A stretch of 64,000 bases of DNA from Annulohypoxylon bovei var. microspora (lineage: Eukaryota > Ascomycota > Sordariomycetes > Xylariales > Hypoxylaceae), in assembly GCA_022836615.1 (NCBI GenBank), contig MU405225.1, positions 62,001 to 126,000 of the forward strand. The letters run 5' to 3'. Positions 49,876 to 63,327 of the stretch are shown here, one piece after another. The translations under genes were made by a program, and so were the position numbers. Numbering within the stretch: the first letter of the stretch is position 1; each line of letters opens with the position of its first letter. The notes below the pieces were generated by a model. It was given only the letters and a program-made list of their open reading frames with translations. It searched no databases and was not told the DNA's origin.

Positions 49876-50553
49876 ATGAATCGTCGTATGGTTAGTTTAC
49901 ACTCAATCCTTAGATTTAAAATCCCCTACTTTCATTAAGCTGACCATCGAGTTTCTCCTGTTAGCTCAGCAAGGAAGATGAAGCCGCCGGTGACGAGGTC
50001 GAGGTTCGTCGCGAAGACCAAGACAAGATCAATAAATTCAGTCGTCTACACCAACGAGAACTGAACCTAGAAGACGAGCTAAAGGCCAAGAATGTACGAA
50101 AAACCAGGCTTCGTTCTTGAACTAGACAACTATGGTTGCTAACGGGACCTTATCATATAGAAAGAGAAGGAAGAACTTGACGATATCACGATGGAACTTG
50201 AGCTTGCCGACGAAGACGACAAAATACCGTAAGAATACTTCAACTGCCTTGCCGATTTCATATATGAGATACGTTCTTCGTAATGCGAGGATAGCCGGAC
50301 GAGCTTCCACAATGACTATAGGGGAGATTAGCAGTGGCTGACGAGCGGCTCGACACACAGATACAAGATTGGTGACGCTTTCTTCCATCTACCATTACCA
50401 CAGGCACAAGAATTGCTAGAGTCGTCAACTTCGCGAATGGAGGGAGAGGTGTCGATACTCGAAGACAAGCTCGGCACGGTGAAGGACGAGATGACACAGT
50501 TGAAGGTGGAGCTCTACGCACGTTTCGGACGCAGTATCAACCTCGAAACATGA
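49876..50553 (+). CDS. Prefoldin subunit 4
   Basis: Four exons, 49876-49890, 49965-50093, 50161-50228 and 50361-50553 (introns 74, 67 and 132 nt), give 134 aa. The protein is two long coiled-coil helices around a short beta hairpin: LSKEDEAAGDEVEVRREDQD starts the first helix, then KIPYKIGDAFFHLPLPQAQ is the conserved beta-type hinge and LKVELYARFGRSINLE the conserved end. That pattern is specific for the beta-type subunit PFD4 of the hexameric prefoldin chaperone, which hands nascent actin and tubulin to the CCT chaperonin in the cytosol. The hinge is split by the third intron. Length is normal. Confidence 0.95.
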
Positions 50554-51618
50554 TTTTTGCCGACTTCGGATGGGAAACCGGCAACGCGGTTGCAGGGCGT
50601 TACGATAATTTCCCTGTAAGCCGAACTATGCCCTGATTCGGACAAGCCTTGCGATGGTTGCATCACGTTCGCCGAGCATTCAGTCTCGGACCTTCAGCAC
50701 GGAATGAAGAGATGAATTGACTATTGACTAGTTATTGCCAATTAGAGCGATTATATGGTTGATTAAGAAAATTGAGATATTGAACTTGCAACTACTACTA
50801 TGTAGGTAGTTGCTGATATCCCACCGTCTAATCGATATAAGGCTCTTAGGGGGTGTGAGAGGGTTACTAATAGAATGGCGTCAGTAACCGACATGGATGC
50901 ATGAGCAACTCTCGACTTCACAAGTACTTCACGATGTTACCTAAGTACCTAAATATAACGACATCCGAACTTCAGCTTAATCCTTCTGCGCATCTTGTTA
51001 TCGTGCTGTCTGATCCCTGTCTTGATGTGAAGAAAATCTTCGGCGACTCATAATGGGTTATAAACTCAGTCTAAGTATCAGCTAATTGGCTATTATGTAG
51101 TCATTTAGTTAGCCAATCTCAGCTTGTTGCAGTCTTCAGAGAGACAAGTCTCAGCTTCTCTTCGATCCTTCCGCTCCTAATATTTTCAACTAAGAGGAGC
51201 GGGGCCGAAATGTAACACTCGGCGCCGGCCGCTTTTATTACATAACCTTATTTGATGGGGAAGTACCGATTTCCAGGCTTAATTCCCCATTCCCGCATCA
51301 CACATGCAAGGAACCATCGCGACCCGGTGATGTCATAGCCAAGCCACCGGAACACAAAGGACTTTCCAGCCTGCCAACAAACAAGGCATGATCCTAGCAG
51401 TGCCACACATGTCATACATTCTATAGGTAGGATATGGAATTGGTGGAATTGATAGATTAATGAGAAGGAGACCAGTAGTTATGGATTTCCATCATCTTAC
51501 TTAGATTGCCTTTCTATGCCAACTTAAAAAAAGCTTTCATTCTTTCAACCACCATAAAACTAAACAACATCCCTACAGTCTACTATCTGGAATACATTCG
51601 TTTACCTAAAACTGCCTA
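50554..51618. other. Intergenic region between prefoldin 4 and App1-like gene
   Basis: 1.1 kb between two plus-strand genes, containing the prefoldin 3' UTR and the promoter of the next gene. No recognisable gene. Confidence 0.5.
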
Positions 51619-53334
51619 ATGACGGTCCTATCATCTGATTGGTTAACTTCAGTATGGCTGTTAACGCTATTCTTGGCTAGAACGGCCATAGCTGTACCAC
51701 CGAGTCATCCTATGATTACACCAGCTCCAGACCTAGAAAATCGAATAGTAGAACGCGATTTCGATGCGGGCAGTTACATTAATAACATAATTACTAGTTT
51801 GGGAAGCGATGTTTCGAGCTACGTAGCATCAGGCGTACCCCAATACTTTCAAGACTTTCCTAGTGGCACAGCCGTAGAAAGTTCTCTCGGGATTAACAGT
51901 TCAGTCCTTGCCGCCACGCCAACTCAAGTTCTAAATCTTCCGTAAGAGACGCATTGCTACAACCCTCCATCCTTCCAAATACATCACTGATACACATAAA
52001 TATAGCGCATATGCCAATTGGACCGAGCAAGGATGGAACGTCAGGATACATGGCAACGTCTACAAACAGCCCAATATCTCGGAAGAGACGCTGGATGACT
52101 TGGCCAATAAGTTCCTGATCGGTACAGATATCGATGAGCTCACCTTACCTGAGCAAGACCAGGCCAGGAATATGACGGCTTCTATCTTTGTCGTCCAACA
52201 AAAAGATGTGAATGTCACCATGAACTTCGAGAACGATGTTGATGTTCGCCCCGACGCAAGCGGCGGCGTCATCAATGCTGTAAGTCAACATACATATACA
52301 ATTGACCTAGTATATGTACCTCTAAGCTAAATATGATCAATATGTAGGAAGGTGGTGTTCAATCCCTTAAACTTCCGTACCAGACGACCGACGAGGGCGA
52401 CTTCGATGCCTTCGTCTTACTTCAGAACACAACAAGCTCTAACGGGGGACACTTAATGGCTGGCAACGCTACTTCATCCATCCAAGCGCTCAACATGTAT
52501 GCGAACGGGACCACCGAGGGCAACGCGACGGCCTACCTGGTTCCGCCGACAGGTTTCACAATTATCTCCGATATCGACGACATTCTCCGCGTCACTAAAA
52601 TCTATGATCCGAAGGAGGGTCTTCTGAATTCCTTTGCTCGGGCATTCACGCCGTGGATGAACATGCCGGAGATCTACGCGAATTGGTCTGCTACGATCCC
52701 GAACTTCCACTTTCACTATCTTACCACGACACCGGAACAGGTGACGAGAAACTACATGGAGTAAGTTTTCTGTTTCTCATATCTTAAGGGATATTTTATC
52801 TCGCACGTAGAACTGACTAGAATTACCAAAAGATTCATCTACAAGACATACCCCCTAGGCTCTTTCGACACGCGGCCTCTCAACTTCTCGGACGTCTCGG
52901 CAACACTGTCCATCCGCAAAGCTCTGCTGGACAAGATCTTCCAGACGTTCCCGGAGCGAAAGTTCGTCCTCGTGGCCGACACGTCCAACTCGGACGTCAT
53001 GAAGGACTACCCGCAGATGGTAAAAGACTATCCGGGCCAGGTCCAGTGCATTTTCCTGCGCAACACCACCGCCACGGACAGTTCGGACCTGTTCCCATAC
53101 GACACGAAGGGTTTCGAGGGTATAGATCAGAAGCAGTACATGTTCTTCGTAACTCCCGATGACTTGAAAGGCGTAGATATCGTCGGCGGAAACTGCTACA
53201 ATCCAGCCGTCGTTCAGAATGTGACGTTCGGGTACCAGGGTCGCGGGTTTGGGAATGCCGGCTCTTCCTCCGCGCGTTGGAATTGGGGTTGGAGTTGGCT
53301 GCCGGTGATAGCAGCAATCTGCTTGTCTTTTTAA
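51619..53334 (+). CDS. Secreted App1-type (DUF2183) phosphatase-domain protein, probable GPI anchor
   Basis: Exons 51619-51941, 52006-52279, 52348-52760 and 52833-53334 join in frame (introns 64, 68 and 72 nt) to 503 aa. A hydrophobic signal peptide occupies about 1-26. The C-terminus has a small-residue stretch (GNAGSSSARW) and a final hydrophobic tail, the pattern of GPI attachment. The domain carries ISDIDDILRVTKIY (about 272-285), HYLTTTPEQVTRNY and LVADTSNSDVMKDY, as in the App1 catalytic domain family. In yeast App1, a phosphatidate phosphatase, the first motif is DxDx(T/V); here it is Asp274-Ile-Asp276-Asp277-Ile278, so the last position is Ile. The substrate is therefore uncertain. 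Several Asn-x-Thr/Ser sites fit an extracellular protein. Confidence 0.88.
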
Positions 53335-54906
53335 GATCGTGATCTATAGAACATAGATAATTCATGATCACGATTATGATGGCTCATGACCTAATTTGAA
53401 TATCGTTTTGCCCGATTTCATCTTGCCCGGTGGGCGAGTTATAATAAATTAACATAGTCGAACCATCACTTGGCTCTTCTTTATCTTCCCTGGCCATATA
53501 TGTTCTCTTAATGGGGAAGACCGGTGTCGGTCTTCTTGTTGAGCATCATCAACCTTAATACAAATACGTAGATGGATGTGATCGTGGGCACCCTTTCCGC
53601 TGATCCGAGGTTGCAAAATGTCGAACTTCGATATTTTAGCTTGATATTCCAGTTGATATCTAGAATCATTAGCTCCATAGATATCTACCTACCTAAGTAA
53701 TTAAAGGTATTGCAAATTGGGGGCTGAGCCCCAATCCAGAAATGTTAGAATTTCTTCACCGCCATCCCCTTTCTTCGTAACTTCAAAAGTGTTTTCCGCT
53801 GTGTGGGATTCACGCGTGAAGTCTAAGCAGCATATATCCTCGAATTCCGGGTAGACTCGCGTAATTTGCATAAAATTAACTAGAACCGCCTCGAATTATA
53901 GCTGCAGGTGAATATAATACTCAACCGTTATTTAGGGCTCCTTTTATCCGGTATATCGTGATCATTGTATGATACTATTCGGCTCTTGTAGATATATTCG
54001 TGGTTATGGGAATCGCAACTGGAACAGGTAGCCCAGAACACTCGTAGCCTCGTTAGGTTGGTCGGCGTTTTTCGGAATGAAAGTTATCAAATTCAGCGAG
54101 GATAAACTAGGTACGTAGCGTGATCAACGGTCAGGTCTAAGGGGTTCGTTTTCGAATCTTAGCAGAAATTCTATTTCAACTTACTAAGGTCAGTGTACGA
54201 AGGGTCTAGCGGTGCTCTATTATAACAGCCTCAATGCTCTCAAATAAGGAACAGGACGCTCTCTGCTAATTAATCGGATTCTTGGCGTTGACAACGGAAC
54301 GGTCGCTGACTCGATAATATCAAATAGAATATCGAAATGTGTACCTAGTTTAGTATCATCGGGTATAATTTTTCCTTGGTATCAAACTCATTCCTTGGAA
54401 TTAACGAGATACATAGGCTTAGAGCCACATCGATGATGATAGTTTCGACGTCTGCAATCCCAACAAAGGAAGTAGATGACCCTGAAAAGAGCTCCTAGTC
54501 TTGTAGCTTTTGCTCCCCCTCACGCAATATTCTATATCGGATCCAAAGGACAATGCCGCGGCGCGTAGGGAGTTTTGTAAATGAGCGAAGGGCGGTCTAA
54601 TGTCGGACAGAGAAGTCATCGAGTTGGAAAATCGCGTGTAAAAAATCTTGTCCTCGTCTCAGGAGTGATAGAACCTATGAAGCTATAAGCATAATCGTAT
54701 ACCTACCTACATAAGGGATTAGTTTGGTCAAGATGCCTGCTACGCGTTAGCTTCGAAGAGTTACCTTCCCATAGATTTCTTCGACTAATATCTCGTTGAT
54801 CAACACATCTTTTTTGTATTAATCGAGAAGAGTGTTGGTAATGATGATCGATGGGACTTAGGTTAGAAAGGGATAAAACTATGAACCCCGGTACGGTAAT
54901 AATACA

Positions 54907-54927
54907 TACCTACCTACCTAGGTAGTA
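54907..54927. repeat. TACCTA/TAGGTA palindrome
   Basis: TACCTACCTACCTAGGTAGTA, a member of the dispersed palindrome family. Confidence 0.85.
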
Positions 54928-56852
54928 CACCAACAACCAGTTCGATATATTGTCCTTCCTCAGCCATAAGAAACGCCAGCCTTGATCTAAACCTGCCGTC
55001 TCCGAGTGTTTTTATTCGACGAAATGATGTTTTCGACCCATTACCTAACAAGTTAGATTGACTTAATTGGGCCGAGTCCCTCTCCATAGGTCCTTTTGAT
55101 CTGCCTGGTAGCATGATATAGAGCGGGGGTTATCTGCCATGCTATCTTACTCATTTCTCATGGCACCCCTTCCCACACTCCCAAATTTAAGACGATTCCT
55201 GCTTAGCATCATCATAAAATTAAATGGTTCATTCAACGTCAGATTTATCTTGCGGTCTTGGTATATAATTGCGCCAATAGCCGTGTATGCAATACGGGCA
55301 TCATGTATGCGCGTCGATCTTGGGGAGCCAACCACTCGGGGGTTTTTGGACCATGTACCATCATGTGATGAAAGTTGGCTGTCGATATGTTCAATATTGG
55401 AATAACTATGTAGGTATGTAGGTAAGTACAAATATGCATCATATCTACACAACTTTGATCAGCGGTTTGATGAACTTTGGATACAATTCGCCGATAACTA
55501 GTAGTAAAACTTAAAGGGGGCAATAATTATTTACAAAGGTTAGTTTTACAAACGGAAGATTAATAGCTGCTATTATAAGGTCACAGAAGCCCAAGTATAT
55601 AATTCAATATCAATTCCATCCTATTTGAGAGTCAAGTTAGATCAGGGAGCTCTTCGAGTTTTGAAAACTTTACTGTTGCTCTGTTGCTCTGTTGCATATT
55701 GCACAAATACCCTCTTAAAAGAAACCACTTAAACCTTTCGGCAAATTAGATTCCACGGTTGTAGTTGAATTGAGAGACTATGAATATATCGCGAAACGCT
55801 TTAATTCACCAATTGTGGTTGCTTTATGTGACCACAAGACAAAATGTATAAGAATACATAGAATTTACGCATAAGAATAACAGCTTTTCCATAACGTTTA
55901 GCTCACTCGCGTCAATCTAATAGCCAAGACGGATTATTCGGGATTGCTTTATAAGTGTAAATTCCATAATACATTGGCACATATGTTTTGATATAGTAAT
56001 ATGGAACGTTCTGTATAACTACAAATTCATACAACTTCAGAGTGGTTGATAGGTACACATCGGACTAAACCAAGGGTAAGCTGGATGAACTATCGGGCAT
56101 AGGAAACTACAGTCAAAACCCGAATGCTTCTGCGTGTACATCATTGTACAATATCGGTTGATTTGACATTGTGTCATACCCCCTTGGCTCAACCCTCCGC
56201 AAGCGAGTTTGCTAAAAGCCGCACCAAGCCGTAGATGATCACACCAGTATAACCGCAGGACAGTTTTAGGAATAGCGCATCCCGGCCGTAGTGACAGATA
56301 TGACCCTCACGCATGTCGATCGCAGTTACGAGGTCTTTAGGGCTATATTTACTCAGGGTCTGGCTTGCTTGCTGCGGAATACTACGATAGCGCCGCCGGC
56401 CGTCCCAAATAATAGCTGAATGGTTGGTCACTTTGATCCCACGTATTCTTAAACAAGATTAGGTGGTCTAGTAATGGTTGGATAACCTATATAAGTTTAA
56501 ATGGTATGAGTTCAGGTAGTACCGAGGGTAATTCGATCATCAGAAGTGACCGTACCTCAGAGTGGAGGTGTACAGCATCTCAGGGTAAAATATGTGTATG
56601 TATGTAAGTATCATGTCATCTGAAAATCTAATCCACGTGGAATATACCATCCATATTTCAAATGATGAAAATTTGCGACCTAATGATTGTAGGTATATTT
56701 CCTATCATCAAGGCTCTTCATAGCGGACAATGACCAACGATAGAGAAATACCAACGCCTTCTAATCAATGAATCATAAGTAACTCCCACTTACCCGAGCA
56801 CGCTGATGATTCCTAGTGACATTTGTTCCCTTACATGAATCACATCGTAGTG

Positions 56853-56882
56853 AATCACTACCAATCACTACCAATCACTACC
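56853..56882. repeat. 10-nt tandem repeat, three copies
   Basis: AATCACTACC is repeated three times without change, preceded by a partial match (AATCACATCG). Confidence 0.9.
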
Positions 56883-58845
56883 AATGTGGCTTTCAAAAGC
56901 TACGGCCGTCACTTTCGATTCAACCTTGGAAAGTAGCAACGAGTCACATGTAAAGAAACTGTGTAGCTTCAACCGAATAGATGATACGAGTCTTGGCCCT
57001 GGCTTCCGAACAGAGAAAATAATAATAATACTACCCTTCTAAAGGTGCGCGGACCAGATTGGGACAAGTGGTTGCCCTTGCCTTGCGAATAGTAGACTCA
57101 TTGGAGTACCGTAGATAAAGTAAAAACCAACGATACGACATGATATATTGTGGGACATAAATTGACTTCGTTAATAGCAGTAGATGAAGTATCTATTGGT
57201 TCACACATACTAATACGGGTTTCAGTGCGTCAACTTAATTTGGATAACTTCATCCCTCGCTACATCATCACATCGTACGGCTACTCGGCAAGCCTTTACG
57301 AGACTAGAACAGACATGAGCCAGTCCGAAACAGTTATGACATCTAAACCTCGAAAAGGATGAAATGTGAGCTTTGTCCGGAATGTTACTAGGACACATTA
57401 GCGGAAGAAGCGTGTTTGGACTATATGAACAAGATAGTTGATTCCTTCAAGTCGATCATGTATTAGTGAGTACGTAGGTAGGTATTTCAAATGGATAGGT
57501 AGCGAATCAAACATTCACTATAACGTTCCTGTTAGCATGATGGAGCTAATGATATTTATGTTTTCTCTTTGTTTTGAAGCTTACTGTTAGTTTCGACATT
57601 TATCCCCCATGACTAACCCTATCATTAAGTCCGATATCAATGTTTCAGCCCTATATAGTACCTAACTAGGTATGGACCAGTACCCTGCCAACCCACCGTA
57701 CAGGCATTAGCTACTCATTAACTGAATTATTTGCTTGCCTGTTGGGTATGCAGGTAAGCTGACGTTCCATTTGTGTTAGGTTACTATTTGCCTAGTACAA
57801 TGCTGAATGGTTGATTACCGAACATGTCCGAATTCCGCAGTTGGAGATAAGAGTCGAGAACATGGAGCCCGGCACTAGTAATTTTCTCGGCCCGGTAAAA
57901 CATTTTCCTAGGTTAGGTAGGTAGCTAGGCATGTACTATGTATGGTATTTCTGAATTTCAGCTCCAAAGGCTTAGCGCAGATCACCACCGCCGAACGATT
58001 GACGCGCATGGCAGGGGACATTAGCGGGGTGGTGCAAATCCCTGGGTACCTACCTGTACGATGAGCGCCCATTACATCCGATACGCGTATCAAAGGCGTT
58101 GATTATGATGTCTGATTGTAGCACGGCATATAATACATTAATAAATCGGAAGAAGGTCGTACGAGATGTGCAGCTGTCAGATATTTCCTGCAGTGGTGAG
58201 CATCGCGGAATCGGAAATATACCAGGTAGGTTGCCCTGTGATCGCAAGTAACCTACAGTGTCGCATTTGCGCGTAATCTACCGATGCTGACGCGTTTGTC
58301 CCTTGTTGTTTAGGTTATTATGAAATCTCCCACTTCGAATATCGATAATTGTAGGCATAATATTGAAGATTTCCGTAGTTGTAAGGAAGAATTGTAAGGA
58401 GCTAACGACTCGCCGTTGAAAGCGCGGAGACGTGACAAGTGGAGTTCTACGGCCCGGGAAAGCAAGTCCAAGAGTCAAGCACGTGGCGGAACAGGGCTTA
58501 TAATACCCCATACCGGGAAGCCCCCACCCTTAATGCTCTTAATATGTAGCGGCTACGGGCAGGTGCGTCCTAGCGTTCCCGATTTCCCAACCACCCCTTC
58601 CCATGTAATAGGCCGACTGGTTCGGCTAGATGGGTCCGTTTCATTGACCGTGCATACCCTAGGTACGTACGTATCCATGTACATTCATCACCACTACTAC
58701 CTACATCTAGGTAGATATGAATAATATTTCCTTGGCAAAGCACATGAGGTTACGTTTTTACGTGCCCTAACTCAGATTTGTCGTTGAACCCTTCGAGTGC
58801 CCATTTTATCCCCCTTTACCCTTTGTTTATATGGATGTTTCTTTG

Positions 58846-58885
58846 GGTACCTGCCTACCTACCTACCTACCTAGGTAAGTAGGTA
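58846..58885. repeat. Long TACCTA/TAGGTA palindrome cluster
   Basis: A 40-nt run with four CTAC repeats leading into CCTAGG and then TAAGTAGGTA, the longest of the dispersed palindromes in the window. It could fold into a hairpin. Confidence 0.85.
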
Positions 58886-60120
58886 TATAATAGTTCCTAT
58901 TTCACGGAATATAATAGAAGCATCACATATGTATGTGTGTTTAGCTCTATACCTAGGCTATACGATATCGTCGTATGTAGAATAACTCTTAAATATTGAA
59001 ATAGTATTTGAGCTGCTATTCTGACCGTAGCATTCTTGCAACATGAATTGAGCATCACAATTCCGCGTCGTACGAGTTACTAACACCATATAGCTTAGTC
59101 TCGCAGACCATTACCTCCTCTTGGCCTTTTCTGGTCTCGAATAGGTATTCGGAAAGTTGCAATGCATCACAAGCATCGATATGAGTATTGCTGCATTAAC
59201 CCTTCTTTAAGGATCTCAATGATTAAATCGTAAAAATTTTGCGAGTTGGCCAAAACACTGGCTAGCTATTATAACATAATCAAATGCAGTAGGTAAGCTC
59301 TATCACATTCTAGAAACAGCTTTTGCTATCCGTGTTCTACTTGCAGGGCGCTTACAAGTCGCAGAACGGGGTCAGTCATCACGAGGCTCATAGCCAACGC
59401 GATAACTAATGCAGTAAGCCCAATCAAGGACTCCGAGATCTGTATTGCGACGCTGTTCCATCTCCTTACTAGCTGATATTACGTCGCCATTTCGGCCTCG
59501 CGTATCTTCGTCCGTTAAAAAATTTTATTCACCTCCACCAGAAAAAAAGAATTTGTCTAGGTAGACTTGAGCCTCTCGACATACCAAATCTTTATGAAAA
59601 CGGAACCAGATTGAGAGTCGAATACCTAAGTCGGTTAATGAATGAATGCCTTTGCTCTCATGTGTATAAGACGGGGGATAAACTTGTGTAAAGTGTCATT
59701 TTTCCATTGGTTGTAGCCGCACTAGTGTTAAAAACTTCAAAAGAACATCACGGTCTCTCGTCCTATTATTAGAATATAGTGTGCGTGTTATAAGATTATA
59801 TAAAGGATTCGCTACTTATATCAAATTAAAGGTGTTTCCATCGCCAGTCTGGAGTAGTCATCGTTATGCCCAGCCACGCTAAGAGTAACATGTGGAAATT
59901 TTGTACGGGACGCCGCCGTTTCCGCCATATGATCGTCAGTTCATAATTACAACTTAGGCGATATGATGGCTGCGCCCCACAAACCCGGGTGTCTTAGAGA
60001 TTCCCCAAATGCCTAAATCTGTTATCTCATGATTCCTAGAAACCATATCAAAGGTCTCATCTGCTTGTCAACCTTCGATATCCTCTGCTTGCCGTATTTG
60101 GACTCGGGTTGTTGTCTTTT

Positions 60121-60531
60121 TCAATAGCTCGTAGCCGGGACTGGCGGTCCAGGAGTGGCACTAGTCGTTATGACGGTGGGAACTTGAGTCTGGTTGACCT
60201 TATATCTGAGAGCCCATTGGTTGCCGGTCTCATCTGTATTGACGATTTCCATCAGGGTGTAGTGTACAACGCCATCTTCAACTCGAGGAACGCATATGTC
60301 GTGCGAGCACCTCGACGGAGGCATCTCCGAAGCTCCTCCGTCCACGTCTCGCCCTTCCGCCTACATTGAAGGATTAGCTAACTTGGACCAATGGAAACTC
60401 ATTATATTCCTATGCGAGTGACTTACGCAGCAGTTTGCGCAAGGGGAATTATTGACGTAGACCCAATTCGGACAGTTATGGGTATAGAAGTACTTGCAAC
60501 GGTACTTGTAGTAACCGCCACTGCCGCTCAT
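60121..60531 (-). CDS. Small Cys-rich protein of unknown function
   Basis: Two exons, 60427-60531 and 60121-60360, with a 66-nt intron (GTAAGT donor, TGTAG acceptor) make a 114-aa protein. The start MSGSGGYYKYRCKYFYTHNC leads into PNWVYVNNSPCANCCAEGRD, so six Cys lie within the first 35 residues in a C-x7-C-x10-C-x2-C-C-like layout; two more (RCSHDIC) follow in exon 2. The Cys/His spacing resembles a small zinc-ribbon-like fold, but that is inference. There is no signal peptide with this start, so it is probably not a secreted effector. The tail (VITTSATPGPPVPATSY) is Pro/Ser/Thr-rich. The frame stays open upstream of the ATG, so the start could lie further up. I recall similar short fungal proteins without assigned function but cannot name the family. 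Confidence 0.6.
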
Positions 60532-63309
60532 AGTGACAAAGACCCGTCCGTCACCTTGATAAAGCTTCGAAGGGAAAAGTCTTGACGACTGAGTTGCAGG
60601 ATAAATAAAGAGTATGCTAGGTGGTAAGAACAGGAGGTGACTACCCGCTGGCAGCTAAGCGACGGAGCTTTACTGACGGACAATAGAGTCCAAGTCTGTG
60701 AAAGAAGTCACGGTCTAGTACGAAAGAACCCGAAATGGTTCCTCTTGCAAGGGTGTTCCGAAAAGCAATGGGATCTACCCAAGGTAGGCGTGCGGAAGCA
60801 CCCTTATTTATCTCTTCAGGGGTTGTAGGAATACATAGTACCTACCGTTTATTGTACTGCGCAATGCGGACTTAGTGTGTTGTTGTGTACACGTGTATAC
60901 ACGTACACCTTACTCATGTAGAACTCTGGCGCATCGTTTTCCATGACTTTTTTCCTAAACATGAGTTTACACATGTCTGAGCAAGCAATCTATCAGACAG
61001 ACATAAAAAAAGCTATTACCAAAGGACAGGTCCCTGCAATGCATCATTGAGGACCCTGGAACGGCAAGGGTCAACAGTGGGTCCCTATTTCTTCTAGAAA
61101 CACACCTTCATTTACTATGGTACAGCGATATCGAATAAAAGGCTTGGGAAAAGCAGCTGACAGATAGAATCCTGACATATCATTTTATGCAGTAGTAGAT
61201 TTGAGGTTACCTAGCTACCTAGGTACCAAACTATGCCCTCTGAGCCTTGTTCGTGTAACTGCAGCCTATGCAGGACTGAGGACCGGCAGAGAGAATGATC
61301 GGACCACTATGAATGAGCCGTGTGGTGTGTTGCTACTATTGGCATGTTAAAGGGATGAAATACGACTTTAATAACATAAGAAGAATTTTTGGCCATTGGT
61401 TGAGACTCGGATCGGGAGGAGGTCAGGATTCTAAACGACAGCTCGGAAATATGAATTGTGACAGAACAGTTGAAGGTTCGTTGAAAGTTCTTATATGGCC
61501 GAATATAGCAATTATTTTCCAACGTATTTCGTAATCAGATTATCAGGTTAGCATTGCTGACGCCGCATTATTGTCACACACGGGTTTTTACCCGTTGCGA
61601 TCTGCCACCTCCCGGGGAGATCGAGACAGCGCTGGGGAGACGAGCTCGTCTTCCGCCGCCCATGGTTACACTGCGGCCATATGATGTACTATGATAATCC
61701 GTAGGATTAAATAGGGCGGTTTAAGCAACTGAAGGTGTCATCTCAATATCGAGCCCCCAAAGACCAATCTTCATCATTATTTTTACAAATCCTTTTTCTT
61801 ACGACAATCCTACATACCGCCGACCAATTATTCATATTTAAATTAAAGACACATCCTTGAGATGAGGCTGAAGATAACACAAGTCGACATATGCTACCCC
61901 CGTATTGGTTAGGATCCTCTCCGCGGTGGATAACGACACGAAATAATACTAGGTATGTACATAATCAATCCCCTTGCGTTGACTTACCTTCATGTAGCTA
62001 GTTCTACCGTCGTCAGAAGCTTATTAATTGCCTACCTAGGGCTAGACCAGGCAACTCCCGTGCGATTTAAATCCATGTAGATATTAAATATGTGTATGTA
62101 CATCTATGTACGTAAGCATGTACCGAAGTATGTAAGTATCTATATAAGTTCGTGTACGGGTCCTTGCGTGCAGATCAGCAAATCCCTATGGAGGAAGGAA
62201 GGAAGCACTGACTCCCGTTTTTTGCTATGTCGGTTAGGGTCTTCCACTTAAAACGGATCCAAATATTGAAAATTCTCCGGGAATGGAGCCGGGGCAGTGA
62301 CGGGGTCCAACAAACTAACACCCTTGACATCACATCTTGAAATATGCCACACCAATTTGTTTTCCAATTCTTATCAACATCAAAACGATAGAAAAGAAGG
62401 AAAAGAAGGAAAAAAAACACAAAAAAATTATCGCGCGACAATCTTACGCCCTCGCATTATTTCTACCTTATTATCGTCCTTTACATATAACGAACTCGGC
62501 TAGCTAACAACTCATCTAAGCTATTATCTACCACCTATATGTCTTCACTTCTAAGTTTAAGACTCGCTTTATCATTTGCACCGACTCACAGTTTTAGGCC
62601 TAAGAAGGTTGTGATTTACCTACCTAGTATCTCACGTCTTTCCAATTCCTAGGTACCTTAGGTATTTACCTTCTTAGGTGCTTAGCTGGGCAATCAGAAC
62701 ATTGTTTCCGCAACGGTAATTACCTACCTACTTATTACTAGGGACACCAACACTCATCAAAACACCTTGTTCATATACTAACTGTGTTGGTATTTGACGG
62801 TCCGTTATATGGGATACCCAGGTTACCGGCTTCTTGTATGTTACCCCACGGACCCGTGTCTCCCGTAACATCTGCCAATGGTTAGCTTGGATAAGCCGCC
62901 TGCTCGTCGACGTATTGGCACGAGCATCAATATTCGAAACCGAGCGTGTGGATACTTTGCACCAACCTTTTCTTCCGTGTAGAGAATATCGCAGCATAGT
63001 AGGGCCTTTGACCTACGAGGCATCATCTCTGCCGAGACAACAGACATCTCGACTGATTGGACCGCGGATACGGTCAAGTCCTCTGGATTAGAGCATTTTA
63101 ATGTTCCATGCATGCTTTGTGTCGCGGCGAACAACGCATATTTCATCATATTTCGAACGCAATCCTCTCACTAGAGTACACAGCATGAACCAAAATCGAG
63201 GGCTACGCGGTGCTTGCTTTCCGCTCACTAAATAACATGCCGACCAGTCAGCCTGCAACTAATTTGCCTTTGTACCAAATTTCGTTACTTAAGTAGCCGG
63301 TGGCTTTAC

Positions 63310-63327
63310 TAGGTAGGTAGGTAGGTA
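63310..63327. repeat. TAGGTAGG tandem run
   Basis: TAGGTAGGTAGGTAGGTA, the half-site of the palindrome repeated four times. Confidence 0.85.

Larger units (their letters stand above)
53335..60120. other. Gene-poor region, right side
   Basis: 6.8 kb without a gene I recognise. It contains three short tandem or palindromic elements (54907, 56853, 58846) and many single TAGGTA/TACCTA motifs. Open frames reach only about 100 codons and overlap each other on both strands. No transposon, tRNA or rRNA is seen. Confidence 0.5.

Noticed and set aside
32195..53334. Housekeeping block as a co-regulated cluster
   Set aside because: Genes lie on both strands with separate promoters and unrelated functions.
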